A stretch of DNA of 64,000 nt from CAZHYV01 sp964537055. Its GTDB lineage: Bacteria; Myxococcota_A; Polyangia; Palsa-1104; JAEUJZ01. Location: contig CAZHYV010000004.1 of NCBI GenBank assembly GCA_964537055.1, forward strand, positions 62,001 through 126,000. The letters are read 5' to 3'. Positions 9,262 to 18,208 of the stretch are shown piece by piece (position 1 is the stretch's first letter; each line of letters starts with the position of its first letter). Both the position numbers and the translations under genes were made by a program. The notes below the pieces were generated by a model that ran no database searches, was not told where the DNA came from, and was given only the letters and a program-made list of their open reading frames with translations.

Positions 9262-11805
9262 CTAACGCAAGTAAAGAATCGTCACCCCTTCTCCCCCCTC
9301 TTGAACAGAAGCAGAAGATAGCTCTTTGACTTGGGCATGACGCAAGAAATGAGACCGAATCGCCTCACGCAAGGCTCCGGTCCCGTGCCCATGGATCACG
9401 TAAATGGCAGCTTCTCGGTTTAACAAAGCCTCGTCGAGAAAATCTTCCGTCTTTTGGATGGCATCATCCACTCGTTCTCCTCGGAGGTCGAGAGTATTCC
9501 CCGAAGTTCTCACCACGACGGGGGCAACGCTAACCTCCTGTATCGGTGAGGAGAAAGCATTAGGGGAATTGAGAGAGCCCCTGGTTGTTCCAGAAGGGCT
9601 CTTCGTGGAAGGAGCACCTTTTGCACCTGCTCCTAAAATATTGGAGTTCGATTCATAGAGATCGTCAAGGCCTACCTGCAGCTTTAATCCACCTGCCATG
9701 ATCCAAACCTTCCCACGTTCAGGAGTAGTCAAAAGCGTCCCTTTCTTGTTGAGACTTGCAATGTAAACCTCTTGTCCCTTAGTAAGTGCAGAGGTTGAAA
9801 TCTTCTTCTCCAAAGGGATGTCTTTCCTTGGAGTCAGCTCATAGATTTGAGACGACAGATTCTCTAGAGTTTTCTTTGCAAGCGAGAGTTCCTCTGGATT
9901 GGTTTCTGATGTCATTTTCTTCCGCTTCATCTCGCTCCGGACTTCCTCCAGCTGCCTCCGCGCCTCTTGTAAGGTGCTTACCGCCTGATCGTGCGCCTTT
10001 TTCCTTTGTTTTTTCACCTCAAGCTGGGCCTCCTGCACCAAGGCGTTAAACAATGCCGTTTTCTCTTCTGCCTGCCGCTTTAGATTCTCTACATGATGGC
10101 TTGCCTCCTTGAGCTGCTCTTTTTGTGCGGTCAGCTCACGAAGCAAAAACTCAACCCCAATCCGCTCGGATTGAACCAGCTGGTAAGTCCTCTGAATGAT
10201 TTCTTCGGGAAGGCCTAATTTTTTTGCAACTGGAAGTGTTTCAGAAGGTCCCGGAAGCCCCAAATGGAGACGGTACGTAGGTTGCAGACGTTCTAAATCG
10301 TACCCCACACTCGCATTCACAAACTTATCATTTTCTGAAGCCAGGAGTTTCAAACTAGGGTAGTGGGTCGTCACCAGCAAGGTCGCCTCCTTGGCCACAA
10401 ATGCCTCGATGATCGACTGTGCTAAGGCTGCCCCTTGCTCGGGGTCTGTCCCCACTGCAATCTCATCAAGCAGGATCAGGGTCTCTGGACCAGCGCTTTG
10501 TAGGAACCAACATAAATTTCTGATATGAGCAGAAAAGGTAGAGACGTTCTTTTCCAAACTTTGGTCATCTCCAATATCAGTAAACACTTTCTCAAACCAT
10601 GGCATGGTTGAGTCCTCATCGACCGGGCAGTGAAGCCCTGCCCGAGCCATGAGCAAGAAGAGTCCTGTAATCTTTAGAGCGACCGTTTTTCCTCCAGCAT
10701 TGGGCCCCGAAAGGATAAGCGCCTGTCCCTGGTCCAAAAAGATATCGTTTGCCACCACTTCAGTGCCCCCCAGAAGCAGCAGGGGATGTCTAGCGTTTTT
10801 TAAGGCAAGTCCTTTTTCAGAGGAATCTTGATGGGCAAAGGAACCTTTTTCATGAAAAGAACCGGATGGAAGGATCTCCTTATGCGATGAAATAGGCAGA
10901 AGCACCAGCGGAGCCGCATCAAGCTGACTCGAAAACTTTGCCGCTGCATGGATCACATCAAGCTCTGCCAGAATCTGTAAATTTTTGGTAAGCTCAGGCA
11001 CGTCCTTCGATAAACGATGGGACAATTCTTGTAAAATTCGATGGGTTTCCGCAGCCAGCTCAAGCTGGGCTAGACGAAGTTGGTTGTTGAGCTCAATCAA
11101 GGCCTCGGGCTCCATAAACACTGTGGCCCCTGAAGCACTGGTGTCCTGCACAATGCCTCGCAAGCCCACCCGCGCCTCTGCCCGCACGGGAAGAACGTAG
11201 CGCCCCTCCCGTTGGGTGATATACTGCTCTTGCCATACTGAAGAGAGGGAGGGTTGTTCTAAAAGATGATGAGCCTTTTTTGTAATATCTTGTTGGGTGC
11301 TTTGAAGTTTTTTACGTAGACCTTGCAGCTTCGGTGAGGCGGAATCTTTCACCTCTCCCCGCTCATCGAAGGTCCTTTCGATCATCGCCACAAGATCGGC
11401 ACGGTCTACGTACGCTTCAATGACCGAAGACAGCCTTGGAAGTTTCTCTGCATTCGTACGAATAAATTGATGAAGCCGTGAGCCCTGCCGAAGGGTTTGA
11501 GCAATGACAACAAATTCAGGCCCCTCAAGAATATCACCCTCAGACACACGCAAAAGCCATGGATCGAGGTTGACGATTCCACCCAATGAAAGAGGCTCAC
11601 CTTGGATAAGGAGTTCTTTTGCTTCAGAGATAGCCTCTGCCCTCCCCTGTGCTTCTAAAAGCGTAGCAAAAGGCATGAGTGCCCTTGTCAGCATCTGGCC
11701 CTTTTCCGTAGAGCAGTGTTTCTCTAAATAGGCAAGGAGACTCTCCCAACCAAGGTCATCTAACGTTTTCTGAGAAAAATGAGTCTGTTTTATATGGTGT
11801 TCCAT
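9262..11805 (-). CDS. mutS2: MutS2 family protein with Smr nuclease domain
   Basis: 847 residues, the usual MutS2 length. A MutS-like core and clamp region is followed by the ATPase (Walker A GPNAGGKT, Walker B LILLDEIAVGTDPEQG), a coiled-coil stretch rich in Glu/Lys/Gln (about residues 530-640), a KOW-like beta segment, and a C-terminal Smr domain with LDLRGERVDDA and the nuclease-type motif HGHGTGAL. MutS2 lacks the mismatch-recognition domain of MutS. In other bacteria it suppresses homologous recombination or splits collided ribosomes; which role applies here is not visible. Starts with MEHHIKQTHF. Convergent with the helicase gene and divergent from the next gene. Confidence 0.95.
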   Translation of the reverse strand: MEHHIKQTHFSQKTLDDLGWESLLAYLEKHCSTEKGQMLTRALMPFATLLEAQGRAEAISEAKELLIQGEPLSLGGIVNLDPWLLRVSEGDILEGPEFVVIAQTLRQGSRLHQFIRTNAEKLPRLSSVIEAYVDRADLVAMIERTFDERGEVKDSASPKLQGLRKKLQSTQQDITKKAHHLLEQPSLSSVWQEQYITQREGRYVLPVRAEARVGLRGIVQDTSASGATVFMEPEALIELNNQLRLAQLELAAETHRILQELSHRLSKDVPELTKNLQILAELDVIHAAAKFSSQLDAAPLVLLPISSHKEILPSGSFHEKGSFAHQDSSEKGLALKNARHPLLLLGGTEVVANDIFLDQGQALILSGPNAGGKTVALKITGLFLLMARAGLHCPVDEDSTMPWFEKVFTDIGDDQSLEKNVSTFSAHIRNLCWFLQSAGPETLILLDEIAVGTDPEQGAALAQSIIEAFVAKEATLLVTTHYPSLKLLASENDKFVNASVGYDLERLQPTYRLHLGLPGPSETLPVAKKLGLPEEIIQRTYQLVQSERIGVEFLLRELTAQKEQLKEASHHVENLKRQAEEKTALFNALVQEAQLEVKKQRKKAHDQAVSTLQEARRQLEEVRSEMKRKKMTSETNPEELSLAKKTLENLSSQIYELTPRKDIPLEKKISTSALTKGQEVYIASLNKKGTLLTTPERGKVWIMAGGLKLQVGLDDLYESNSNILGAGAKGAPSTKSPSGTTRGSLNSPNAFSSPIQEVSVAPVVVRTSGNTLDLRGERVDDAIQKTEDFLDEALLNREAAIYVIHGHGTGALREAIRSHFLRHAQVKELSSASVQEGGEGVTILYLR

Positions 11806-12061
11806 GATGCTTTAAGAAATTGCTACAACCGTGGCTGGTTGGTCTTTAGTTAAACATGAGGTTTTCTAAGGACAAAATTTTCGATGAGGTCGAAAAACTT
11901 ACCTTGATGCTTATCCTAGCATAAATGGAAGTAGAGGGGCTAACGAGATTTCATTTCAAAAGAAGCGATTTTTATTTTTATGCAACTAGCTTCTTAAGGG
12001 CTCTTACGTTTCCATTACTTTCTCATTGCCGAACCCTTCGTTCCTGTGGTACCGTAATAAA

Positions 12062-12568
12062 ATGCGTCTTTCTCTCTCTGAACAAATTTTTTCGAAAAAG
12101 TTACTTACCCAAATCACATTTGCAGGAATGATGTCTTTGGGCATCATCTCTTCGGCATTTGCGATTACTTCTTCTGATTTTAGCAATCTTTGCCCTTACG
12201 TTGCGGGAATTTCTCCTCCCACTGGGGGTAACAACCCACCTGGAAGCAACAATCCGTCTGGAGGCAACAATCCTCCTGGAAGCAACACCCCCTCCTGTAC
12301 CGGAGTTGATTCTGATGCAGACGGATTCCCCGATGCTTGCGATAATTGCCCTACTATCCCAAATGCTGATCAAACAGATACAGGAAACCTCAAAATCGGC
12401 GATGCCTGTCGGCCTGGGGTTTCGGGAGGGGTTGGATGCACAATCGGGACAAATGGTTCTGCTGGACAAGGATTTCCTCGATGGTATGCATTCGCCCTGC
12501 TTCTGGGAGTGATATCGATGCTCTTCCTGCGCAAGCGGTTTTCTCAAAGCACACATGCAGCTCGATAA
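12062..12568 (+). CDS. secreted thrombospondin type 3 repeat protein with MYXO-CTERM-like tail
   Basis: Small exported protein, about 168 residues from the ATG at 12062 (an upstream in-frame ATG at 12026 would add 12 residues). A signal peptide (FAGMMSLGIISSAFA) leads into a low-complexity linker made of GGNNPP/GSNNPS hexapeptides, then a Ca-binding thrombospondin type 3 motif (DSDADGFPDACDNCPTIPNAD) ending in GDACRPG. The tail has a GC dipeptide (GVGCTIG), a hydrophobic helix (YAFALLLGVISMLFL) and an Arg/Lys cluster (RKR). That is the layout of the MYXO-CTERM sorting signal known from Myxococcota, where the Cys is processed and lipid-modified. The classification of the tail is by eye. Cargo function unknown. 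Confidence 0.75.
   Translation: MRLSLSEQIFSKKLLTQITFAGMMSLGIISSAFAITSSDFSNLCPYVAGISPPTGGNNPPGSNNPSGGNNPPGSNTPSCTGVDSDADGFPDACDNCPTIPNADQTDTGNLKIGDACRPGVSGGVGCTIGTNGSAGQGFPRWYAFALLLGVISMLFLRKRFSQSTHAAR
12224..12295 (+). repeat. four 18-nt tandem repeats encoding G-G/S-N-N/T-P-P/S
   Basis: Four consecutive in-frame 18-nt units starting at 12224, 12242, 12260 and 12278 encode GGNNPP, GSNNPS, GGNNPP and GSNTPS. Units 1/3 and 2/4 are most alike, which suggests duplication of a 36-nt block. They form a flexible linker between the signal peptide and the calcium-binding motif. Confidence 0.85.
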
Positions 12569-12745
12569 ACCCGACGGATAGATTTCGGTAGCTATTCTTC
12601 ATACTAAATCTTATTGCGCTCGACAGGTTCAAGGACGTATGTTTTCTCGATATGAATAAGCCCATCAAACTTTTCCTCTAAGACCAAATCAGCTTCTAGG
12701 GCAGTTGACAAACTGCTCTTCTTTCGTCATCCTGAGGATTCACTT

Positions 12746-13486
12746 ATGATCACTGAGTATCTACGCGCCTTATTTGAACCCTTATCCATCCTATTCTGGG
12801 TCGTAGATCCTCTGGTTGCTGTACCTATTTTTATTACAATCACAAAGGGCGATTCTATCGAGAAAAAGAAGGGAACGGCACTAAGGGCAGCGCTGGCTAC
12901 CTGGATTGCGCTTTCCCTGTTTGCCTGGATCGGCAACTGGATCTTTGAACGTTGGTTTCATATTTCAAGTGCCGAGTTCCGCATTGCAGGTGGCCTGATT
13001 TTGCTTCTCACCGCGATCGACATGGTAAGAGCACAACCCTCTCCTGCTCGATTTACGAAAGAAGAACAAAAAGAAAGCACCCAGAAGGAGGATGTCTCAA
13101 TTGTTCCTCTGGCCATTCCCATGCTAGCCGGCCCAGGTGCCATGAGTACGGTGGTTGTGCTTATGCAGAGAAGTGAGGGAATTTCTAGCCCATTCATTCA
13201 CAAAATTGGGTTGTTCTTGGCTATTTTTCTTACCTGTCTCATTAGCTGGCTCCTGTTACGCTCCGCTGCCCGTGCTGAGCATTTCTTAAGCCAAGGGGTT
13301 ATTCGCGTCTTCGAACGCATTATGGGGCTCTTTTTAGCAGCAGTGGCGATTAACTTTATCATCGCAGGGTTACGTGATGAAAACATCTTCCCTAAGCGGG
13401 AGGACAATAAACCTATGGCTTCTGCAAAAGAATCAGCTCCTCAGCAAAATCCGTCTTTGCCACCCCCTCAGGATGTACCAAAATGA
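12746..13486 (+). CDS. MarC family integral membrane protein
   Basis: 246 residues with about six hydrophobic segments (for example SILFWVVDPLVAVPIFITI, GGLILLLTAIDMV, IPMLAGPGAMSTVVVLM, IGLFLAIFLTCLISWLLL, MGLFLAAVAINFIIAGL). The PLAIPMLAGPGAM and FRIAGGLILLL stretches are typical of the MarC/UPF0056 family, whose members are inner-membrane proteins of uncertain transport function. The C-terminal 40 residues are a polar, proline-rich extension not usual for the family. GAGGA lies 7 nt before the ATG. Convergent with mazG (6 nt between stops). Confidence 0.9.
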   Translation: MITEYLRALFEPLSILFWVVDPLVAVPIFITITKGDSIEKKKGTALRAALATWIALSLFAWIGNWIFERWFHISSAEFRIAGGLILLLTAIDMVRAQPSPARFTKEEQKESTQKEDVSIVPLAIPMLAGPGAMSTVVVLMQRSEGISSPFIHKIGLFLAIFLTCLISWLLLRSAARAEHFLSQGVIRVFERIMGLFLAAVAINFIIAGLRDENIFPKREDNKPMASAKESAPQQNPSLPPPQDVPK

Positions 13487-13492
13487 TAACAT

Positions 13493-14347
13493 TTATCCTT
13501 CTCGGGAGGGGAGTTCTGGCTTTTTTCCTTCAAGAGCGGGATTCTTCTCCTCTTGTTTGACTTTTTGCCAATACTTATCAAACTCTTCTAGTCTCATCTG
13601 CTTCATCTCGCGTCCATCCTCCGCCACCAAGGCTTCTACTCCCTCGAACCGACGGATAAATCGAGCATTTGCCGTTCGAAGGGCATCCTCTGCTGAAAGA
13701 CCTAGCTTTCCTGCAAGCCGCGTCAGTGTAAACAGGACGTCGCCTAATTCATGGGCAATTTCCTTTTTGTTACCTAGCGCAATTGCTTCGTCAAGCTCTG
13801 CCATCTCTTCGGCAACCTTCACACGGACTCCCGCTACATCGGGCCAATCAAAGCCAACCTGTGCGGCTTTTTCACCAAGCTGATGGGCATAGAGCAGTGC
13901 GGGCAATTGCTTCGGGATCCCGTGCAGAACATGTTTTGGTGTCTTCGACTGTTTTCGTTCGGCCTCTTTCAGCTGTCCCCATAGCACTTTTACCTCTTCT
14001 GCATCTTTGACTTTCTGGTCGCCAAAAATATGTGGATGGCGCCGTTCCATCTTTTCAACAATTCGATGGCAAACATCATCAATGGTAAATTCATGTTTTT
14101 GGCTCCTAAGTGCCGATTGAAACACAATCTGGAAGAGCACATCCCCAAGTTCCTCGCAGTGCCCCTGCGTGTCACTCTGCTCAATGGCTTCAAGCACCTC
14201 GTAAGACTCCTCGATCAAAAAGGGTTTTAGGCTGTCGATCGTCTGCTTACGGTCCCACGGGCAGCCGTCTTTGGAGAGTAATCGCTCCACTAGAGCCACT
14301 ACTTTTGCAAAAGCACTTCCTGGTTTTGTTTCATTAGATGCATCCAT
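13493..14347 (-). CDS. mazG: nucleoside triphosphate pyrophosphohydrolase MazG
   Basis: Hydrolyses (d)NTPs to monophosphate and pyrophosphate, a house-cleaning enzyme. The start at 14347 (MDASNETKPG) fits the family; the frame is open to 14386. Two MazG domains are seen: the first has GCPWDRKQTIDSL and the metal-binding EESYEVLEAI...EELGDVLFQ; the second has EEMAELDEAI...HELGDVLFTLTRLA. The linker RHPHIFGD is the conserved segment after domain 1. Length is 284 residues. The C-terminus has a Lys/Glu-rich tail. Divergent from the following lipoprotein gene. Confidence 0.95.
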   Translation of the reverse strand: MDASNETKPGSAFAKVVALVERLLSKDGCPWDRKQTIDSLKPFLIEESYEVLEAIEQSDTQGHCEELGDVLFQIVFQSALRSQKHEFTIDDVCHRIVEKMERRHPHIFGDQKVKDAEEVKVLWGQLKEAERKQSKTPKHVLHGIPKQLPALLYAHQLGEKAAQVGFDWPDVAGVRVKVAEEMAELDEAIALGNKKEIAHELGDVLFTLTRLAGKLGLSAEDALRTANARFIRRFEGVEALVAEDGREMKQMRLEEFDKYWQKVKQEEKNPALEGKKPELPSREG

Positions 14348-14440
14348 AACCCGGCTTATACAACGGATTGGAAAAAGAAGAGACAAATTTGTTCCTGTAA
14401 AGAAGTAGACGTCGTTCCTAGAACTCGGTAGCCTAACAGA

Positions 14441-15607
14441 ATGACGACGTCTTCTTTTTATCTATTTCCAGATGATCAGTTTTCAAAAAAGTTTTGGTTG
14501 GCATGTGGATCTTTGATTCTTCTTTGTACCTTGGCTTGTAAAGAAAACCAACCTACCAATACAAAAGACACCAAAGCTTCTGTCCCCTCGGAGAATGAAT
14601 TTATTGACGATCTTAGTCTTTTGGCACCAAACCTTAGAAGCATCGCTTATATCAATGTTGCTCAATTAAGTCATCAAAGCTTCTTTAAACAAATTCTGGA
14701 GACATCGAAGAATCTACTCAAAGAATCGAAACACCCCTCTCCAAAAAAACCCACTTCTGAATTGGCTGAATCCGCCGACGATTCCGAACAAAAAACCCAA
14801 CAGAAACAGGATCAGAATGAGAAGAAGCCTTCCTTTGATATTGAGAAACTCTGGACTGTCTGCCATCTGGATCCCTTAAAACAAGTTCGTTCGGTTCTGA
14901 TCGGTTATCAGGATACCGAAACATTTGAGGGTCTTTTCATTATTCGTTCTGAGGTGACCGAGCAGAAGATGATCTCTTGCATGACTCAAATGGCCCCCGA
15001 GGATGCAAAACGCATGAAAACCACCAAAATCGGAAATGGAACGATGTATCAATTTGAAGGAGAACCAGGTGCCTTTGGATTTCCCGCAGGGCAACATCGA
15101 TTCTTCCTAGGGAGTGTGACCGAGGTCAGTCGAGTGCTCAAGCTTTCCTCCTCCTCTCCCCCTTCCGAGATTTTATCGATGGCTCAGTCCGCTCGAACTG
15201 CACAAGCCCCGGTATGGGTGATCGGGACGCCTAGGGAACAGGGCAAACTTCGTAGCTGGCTCAAAACCGAGTTCCATTTCGAATCCCCTCTCAAAAGCTT
15301 CTTCTTTGCTGTGGATTTTCAAAATCGTTTGCATGTGACGCTAAAGCTGACAACCGCGAGTGAAGGGGAAGCTCAAAAGCTCCAAAAAGAAGTAACCCAG
15401 AAGATGCAGGAGCTTCGGGAGAACCTCATCATTACCCTGATGGGATTAAAACATTATTTCCGTCGTCTGAAGGTAGAGGTTCAAAAACAGGAGGTTTTCA
15501 TCGATTTTCAGCTGACCCCTTGCCAACTTGAGGTTCTTATAGAACAGTTAGACTCCATGGATAAGAGCAACCCAAAAGCAAACTCAACCGGAGCTTCTAC
15601 CTCATAG
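14441..15607 (+). CDS. predicted lipoprotein, function unknown
   Basis: Not recognised. 388 residues. The N-terminus MTTSSFYLFPDDQFSKKFW is followed by a hydrophobic segment and lipobox CTLAC (Cys at about residue 33), so it is probably anchored to a membrane on the outer side. A polar Lys/Gln/Glu stretch near residues 100-130 is low-complexity. The rest is a mixed alpha/beta region with a single Cys pair (VCHLDPLKQV, MISCMTQMA) and a late CQLEVLIEQL segment. Such 'DUF3352-like' bacterial surface proteins look similar in outline, but I cannot assign one. Divergent from mazG and convergent with ptsI. Confidence 0.7.
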   Translation: MTTSSFYLFPDDQFSKKFWLACGSLILLCTLACKENQPTNTKDTKASVPSENEFIDDLSLLAPNLRSIAYINVAQLSHQSFFKQILETSKNLLKESKHPSPKKPTSELAESADDSEQKTQQKQDQNEKKPSFDIEKLWTVCHLDPLKQVRSVLIGYQDTETFEGLFIIRSEVTEQKMISCMTQMAPEDAKRMKTTKIGNGTMYQFEGEPGAFGFPAGQHRFFLGSVTEVSRVLKLSSSSPPSEILSMAQSARTAQAPVWVIGTPREQGKLRSWLKTEFHFESPLKSFFFAVDFQNRLHVTLKLTTASEGEAQKLQKEVTQKMQELRENLIITLMGLKHYFRRLKVEVQKQEVFIDFQLTPCQLEVLIEQLDSMDKSNPKANSTGASTS

Positions 15608-15673
15608 CCACTTCTCCCCTCGAGAGTACGACTTCCTAGGATATGATTTCTTAAGGGTAATAACTTAAGATTC

Positions 15674-17434
15674 TTAAGAAGAAATACGACTCATGGCTTC
15701 CTTCAGAAGAAGCTCTATCTCTTTTCCATCGTCAAGCTGCAAAGCTTGTTCAGCCAAAGCCGTAGCCTCTTTGAAAGTAACCTGATTAATAATATGTTTT
15801 GCCTGAGGGATTGAAGCCGGATTCATCGAAAGCTCATCCAAGCCCAAACCTAAAAGCAGTGGCACAAACATAGGATTTCCAGCCATTTCTCCACACAGCG
15901 AGACCTTTCTCTTATACTTATGGCCCTGCTCTACCGTCATCCGGATCATTCGGATGATTGCTGGATGCAGTGGATCGTATAATGCCTCTACGTGCTCGTT
16001 GGCTCGATCTAAAGCCAAAGTGTATTGAACCAAGTCGTTCGTACCGATGGAGAAAAAGTCTACCTCCTTGGCCAAATGATCTGCCACTATGACTGCAGAG
16101 GGCATCTCGATCATAATCCCCAAAGAAAGATTCTTGCGATAGGGAATTCCCTGCTTCTCTAGTTCTTCCTTACATTCTTCAAGCATCGCCTTTGCTTCTC
16201 GAACATCATTCAATCCTGATACCATCGGAAGCATCAGCCTCATGTCTCCATACACTGATGCCCGCAATAGTCCCCGAAGCTGCGTTTTAAATAAAGTTTT
16301 TTCCCGTAAGCAAAGGCGTAGAGAGCGTAGTCCTAGGGCAGGATTGAGCTCAGAGGAGAAAGGTATCATTCCTAGACGGCCCGTCAAAAAAGGCGGCAGC
16401 TTATCTGTCCCTAGATCAAAGGTACGAAATGTAGCAGGCCGGTTTCCCAATTGGAGAAGCACCTCTTTCGTATAAAGAAAATGCTCTTCTTCCGTAGGAT
16501 CTGTGGTTCGGTCTAAGAACAAAAATTCTGTTCGGTAAAGACCGATCCCTTGGGCCCCAAATTGCAAAGCGAGCGAGACCTCTTCGTGAAATTCAATATT
16601 GGCAACAAGCTGAAGACGATGATGATCTAGGGTTTCAGCCTGTTTGTCTTTGTTCTTCTTTAGCATTTCAAATTGGGCGTGCTGATTATCAATCTGGGTT
16701 TGATACATTTGAACCAATTCAGGGGACGGAGCACAAAGAATTTTTCCTGTAGAACCATCGACGATCAGTAAATCCCCGGTTCCTAACTGATCGATGGTCT
16801 CCCCAATTCCTACAACGACAGGGATTTGGAATGCTCTTGCTAAGATCACCATATGAGATGTCCGTCCACCGGTCGCAGTAATTACAGCTAAAACCTGCTG
16901 CTGGTGCAGGGAAACCAAATCAGAGGGCGATAACTCATAAGCAACAACGATTGATTGGGGGGGAGGTTGAACCGGTTTGTCTGGCTCTTTTCCTAAGAGG
17001 TTGTGCAAAACCTGTTCACCGACAAACCCAATATCACTTCTGCGTTCTCTTAGGTGCTCAATCCCAATGGCATCAAATCTACGCTTTAGATCCTCCATGG
17101 TCTTTTGGAGTGCCCACTCTGCATTCAATAGCTCTTTTTGAATCCGTTCATACGTGGGCAAAAGAACATGCTCATCATGTAAGATGAGTCGATAAGCTTC
17201 TAAAATTCCTATGTGGGTGAGATTCGAGCCTTTTGGGTCAAACTTGGTCTTTAGTTGTTCAAACTGATTATCTGCAAGAAGAATGGCCTGTTTGAGGCGA
17301 AGAATTTCCTCCTCAATCTGTTCCAAGGCAATGTGATACTTAGGAATTTGTAGCCGTCTGCGATCCACAAAAAAAGCGGTTCCCACCGCAAGACCTGGGG
17401 ATGCACCAATGCCCTGAATTTGATCTGGCTTCAT
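15674..17434 (-). CDS. ptsI: PTS enzyme I (phosphoenolpyruvate-protein phosphotransferase)
   Basis: Autophosphorylates from PEP and passes the phosphate to HPr. 586 residues, full length. The swivelling His domain has TGGRTSHMVILAR with the active His194. The PEP-binding TIM barrel shows GIGLYRTEFLF, LMLPMVSGL, IGIMIEMPSA-like LSLGIMIEMPSA, FFSIGTNDLVQYTLA and the catalytic Cys in VSLCGEMAGNP. The start codon overlaps the stop of ptsH by 4 nt, so the two are translationally coupled. It is the last gene of the hpf-hprK-EIIA-ptsH-ptsI run. Confidence 0.97.
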   Translation of the reverse strand: MKPDQIQGIGASPGLAVGTAFFVDRRRLQIPKYHIALEQIEEEILRLKQAILLADNQFEQLKTKFDPKGSNLTHIGILEAYRLILHDEHVLLPTYERIQKELLNAEWALQKTMEDLKRRFDAIGIEHLRERRSDIGFVGEQVLHNLLGKEPDKPVQPPPQSIVVAYELSPSDLVSLHQQQVLAVITATGGRTSHMVILARAFQIPVVVGIGETIDQLGTGDLLIVDGSTGKILCAPSPELVQMYQTQIDNQHAQFEMLKKNKDKQAETLDHHRLQLVANIEFHEEVSLALQFGAQGIGLYRTEFLFLDRTTDPTEEEHFLYTKEVLLQLGNRPATFRTFDLGTDKLPPFLTGRLGMIPFSSELNPALGLRSLRLCLREKTLFKTQLRGLLRASVYGDMRLMLPMVSGLNDVREAKAMLEECKEELEKQGIPYRKNLSLGIMIEMPSAVIVADHLAKEVDFFSIGTNDLVQYTLALDRANEHVEALYDPLHPAIIRMIRMTVEQGHKYKRKVSLCGEMAGNPMFVPLLLGLGLDELSMNPASIPQAKHIINQVTFKEATALAEQALQLDDGKEIELLLKEAMSRISS

Positions 17435-17703
17435 TCGTCCTCTCCAAATCGGTTTTGGATCAGTTCCGTGAGTGCTTGTAGACAGGTTTCTGCCTGAGGC
17501 CCCTCACATTGAATCCGAATCTGGCTTCCCAAGCTTGCCACCAAAAGCAATACACCCATGATGCTTTTTCCATTCACTCGTTGCCCATCTTTTTCAATCC
17601 AAACTTCGCATGGATAACGATTTGCCGTCTGCACAAACTTGGATGCTGCCCGTGCATGAAGACCAGCACGATTAATAATCTTAAGCTGTGCCTCAACTAG
17701 CAT
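17431..17703 (-). CDS. ptsH: phosphocarrier protein HPr
   Basis: 90 residues. His16 sits in the motif RAGLHARAA and accepts phosphate from enzyme I; Ser47 in NGKSIMGVL is the regulatory site phosphorylated by HPr kinase, which is encoded two genes upstream. Both sites are intact. Its stop overlaps the start of ptsI by 4 nt (ATGA type). Confidence 0.97.
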   Translation of the reverse strand: MLVEAQLKIINRAGLHARAASKFVQTANRYPCEVWIEKDGQRVNGKSIMGVLLLVASLGSQIRIQCEGPQAETCLQALTELIQNRFGEDE

Positions 17704-17784
17704 AAATTTATTCCTTCTTTTATAAAAAGCGCAACTTTTCTAGAAATATCCATACATATAGCTTGGACACAAAGGAAGCTAGGT

Positions 17785-18180
17785 TTATTCATGATGGATG
17801 CTTTTAGTTCCCGTCGCCACAAGATCATCACCAAGCGCAACAGGCCCTCTTTGTCTATCCACGGTGGCCAGCTTGATCAGCATAGGCATATTTACGCCGG
17901 TGACCACATGCCCCTGTTCAGAGCACTTATGGCAGCACAAACGCGCAGGAGTCGAACCTACCAAATCAACGAGAAAAAGAACATCTTCGCGGTCCGAGAC
18001 CAAAAGGCTCTTTAATGCTTCATCAATCTTTTTATCAATCGCCTCGCTGGTATCTTGTGGTTCTACACCAACGGTCGCAAGGCCTGGTATTTTCATGTGC
18101 AAAAATGATTGGGCGGCTTCTACCATATCAGCCCCAGCTTTTCCATGAGTGACAAGCACAACTGCAGTTAAAGACACCAT
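17785..18180 (-). CDS. PTS EIIA component, mannose/fructose (Man) family
   Basis: 131 residues of the EIIA-Man fold. The active-site His12 is in VLVTHGKAGADM; the conserved DLVGSTPARLC and GVNMPMLIKL segments follow. No EIIB, EIIC or EIID gene is seen in the window, so this IIA probably serves signalling rather than sugar uptake, as in other Proteobacteria with the same gene order. It lies between hprK and ptsH on the same strand. Confidence 0.92.
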   Translation of the reverse strand: MVSLTAVVLVTHGKAGADMVEAAQSFLHMKIPGLATVGVEPQDTSEAIDKKIDEALKSLLVSDREDVLFLVDLVGSTPARLCCHKCSEQGHVVTGVNMPMLIKLATVDRQRGPVALGDDLVATGTKSIHHE

Positions 18181-18208
18181 AACCTATATAATAAATCCTT
18201 TCCTCTAT

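Noticed and set aside
12101..12556. Minus-strand 151-residue frame opposite the TSP3 protein
   Set aside because: Its repeats (RRIVASRRIVASRW) are just the complement of the GGNNPP repeats; the plus-strand protein has a signal peptide and a known motif.
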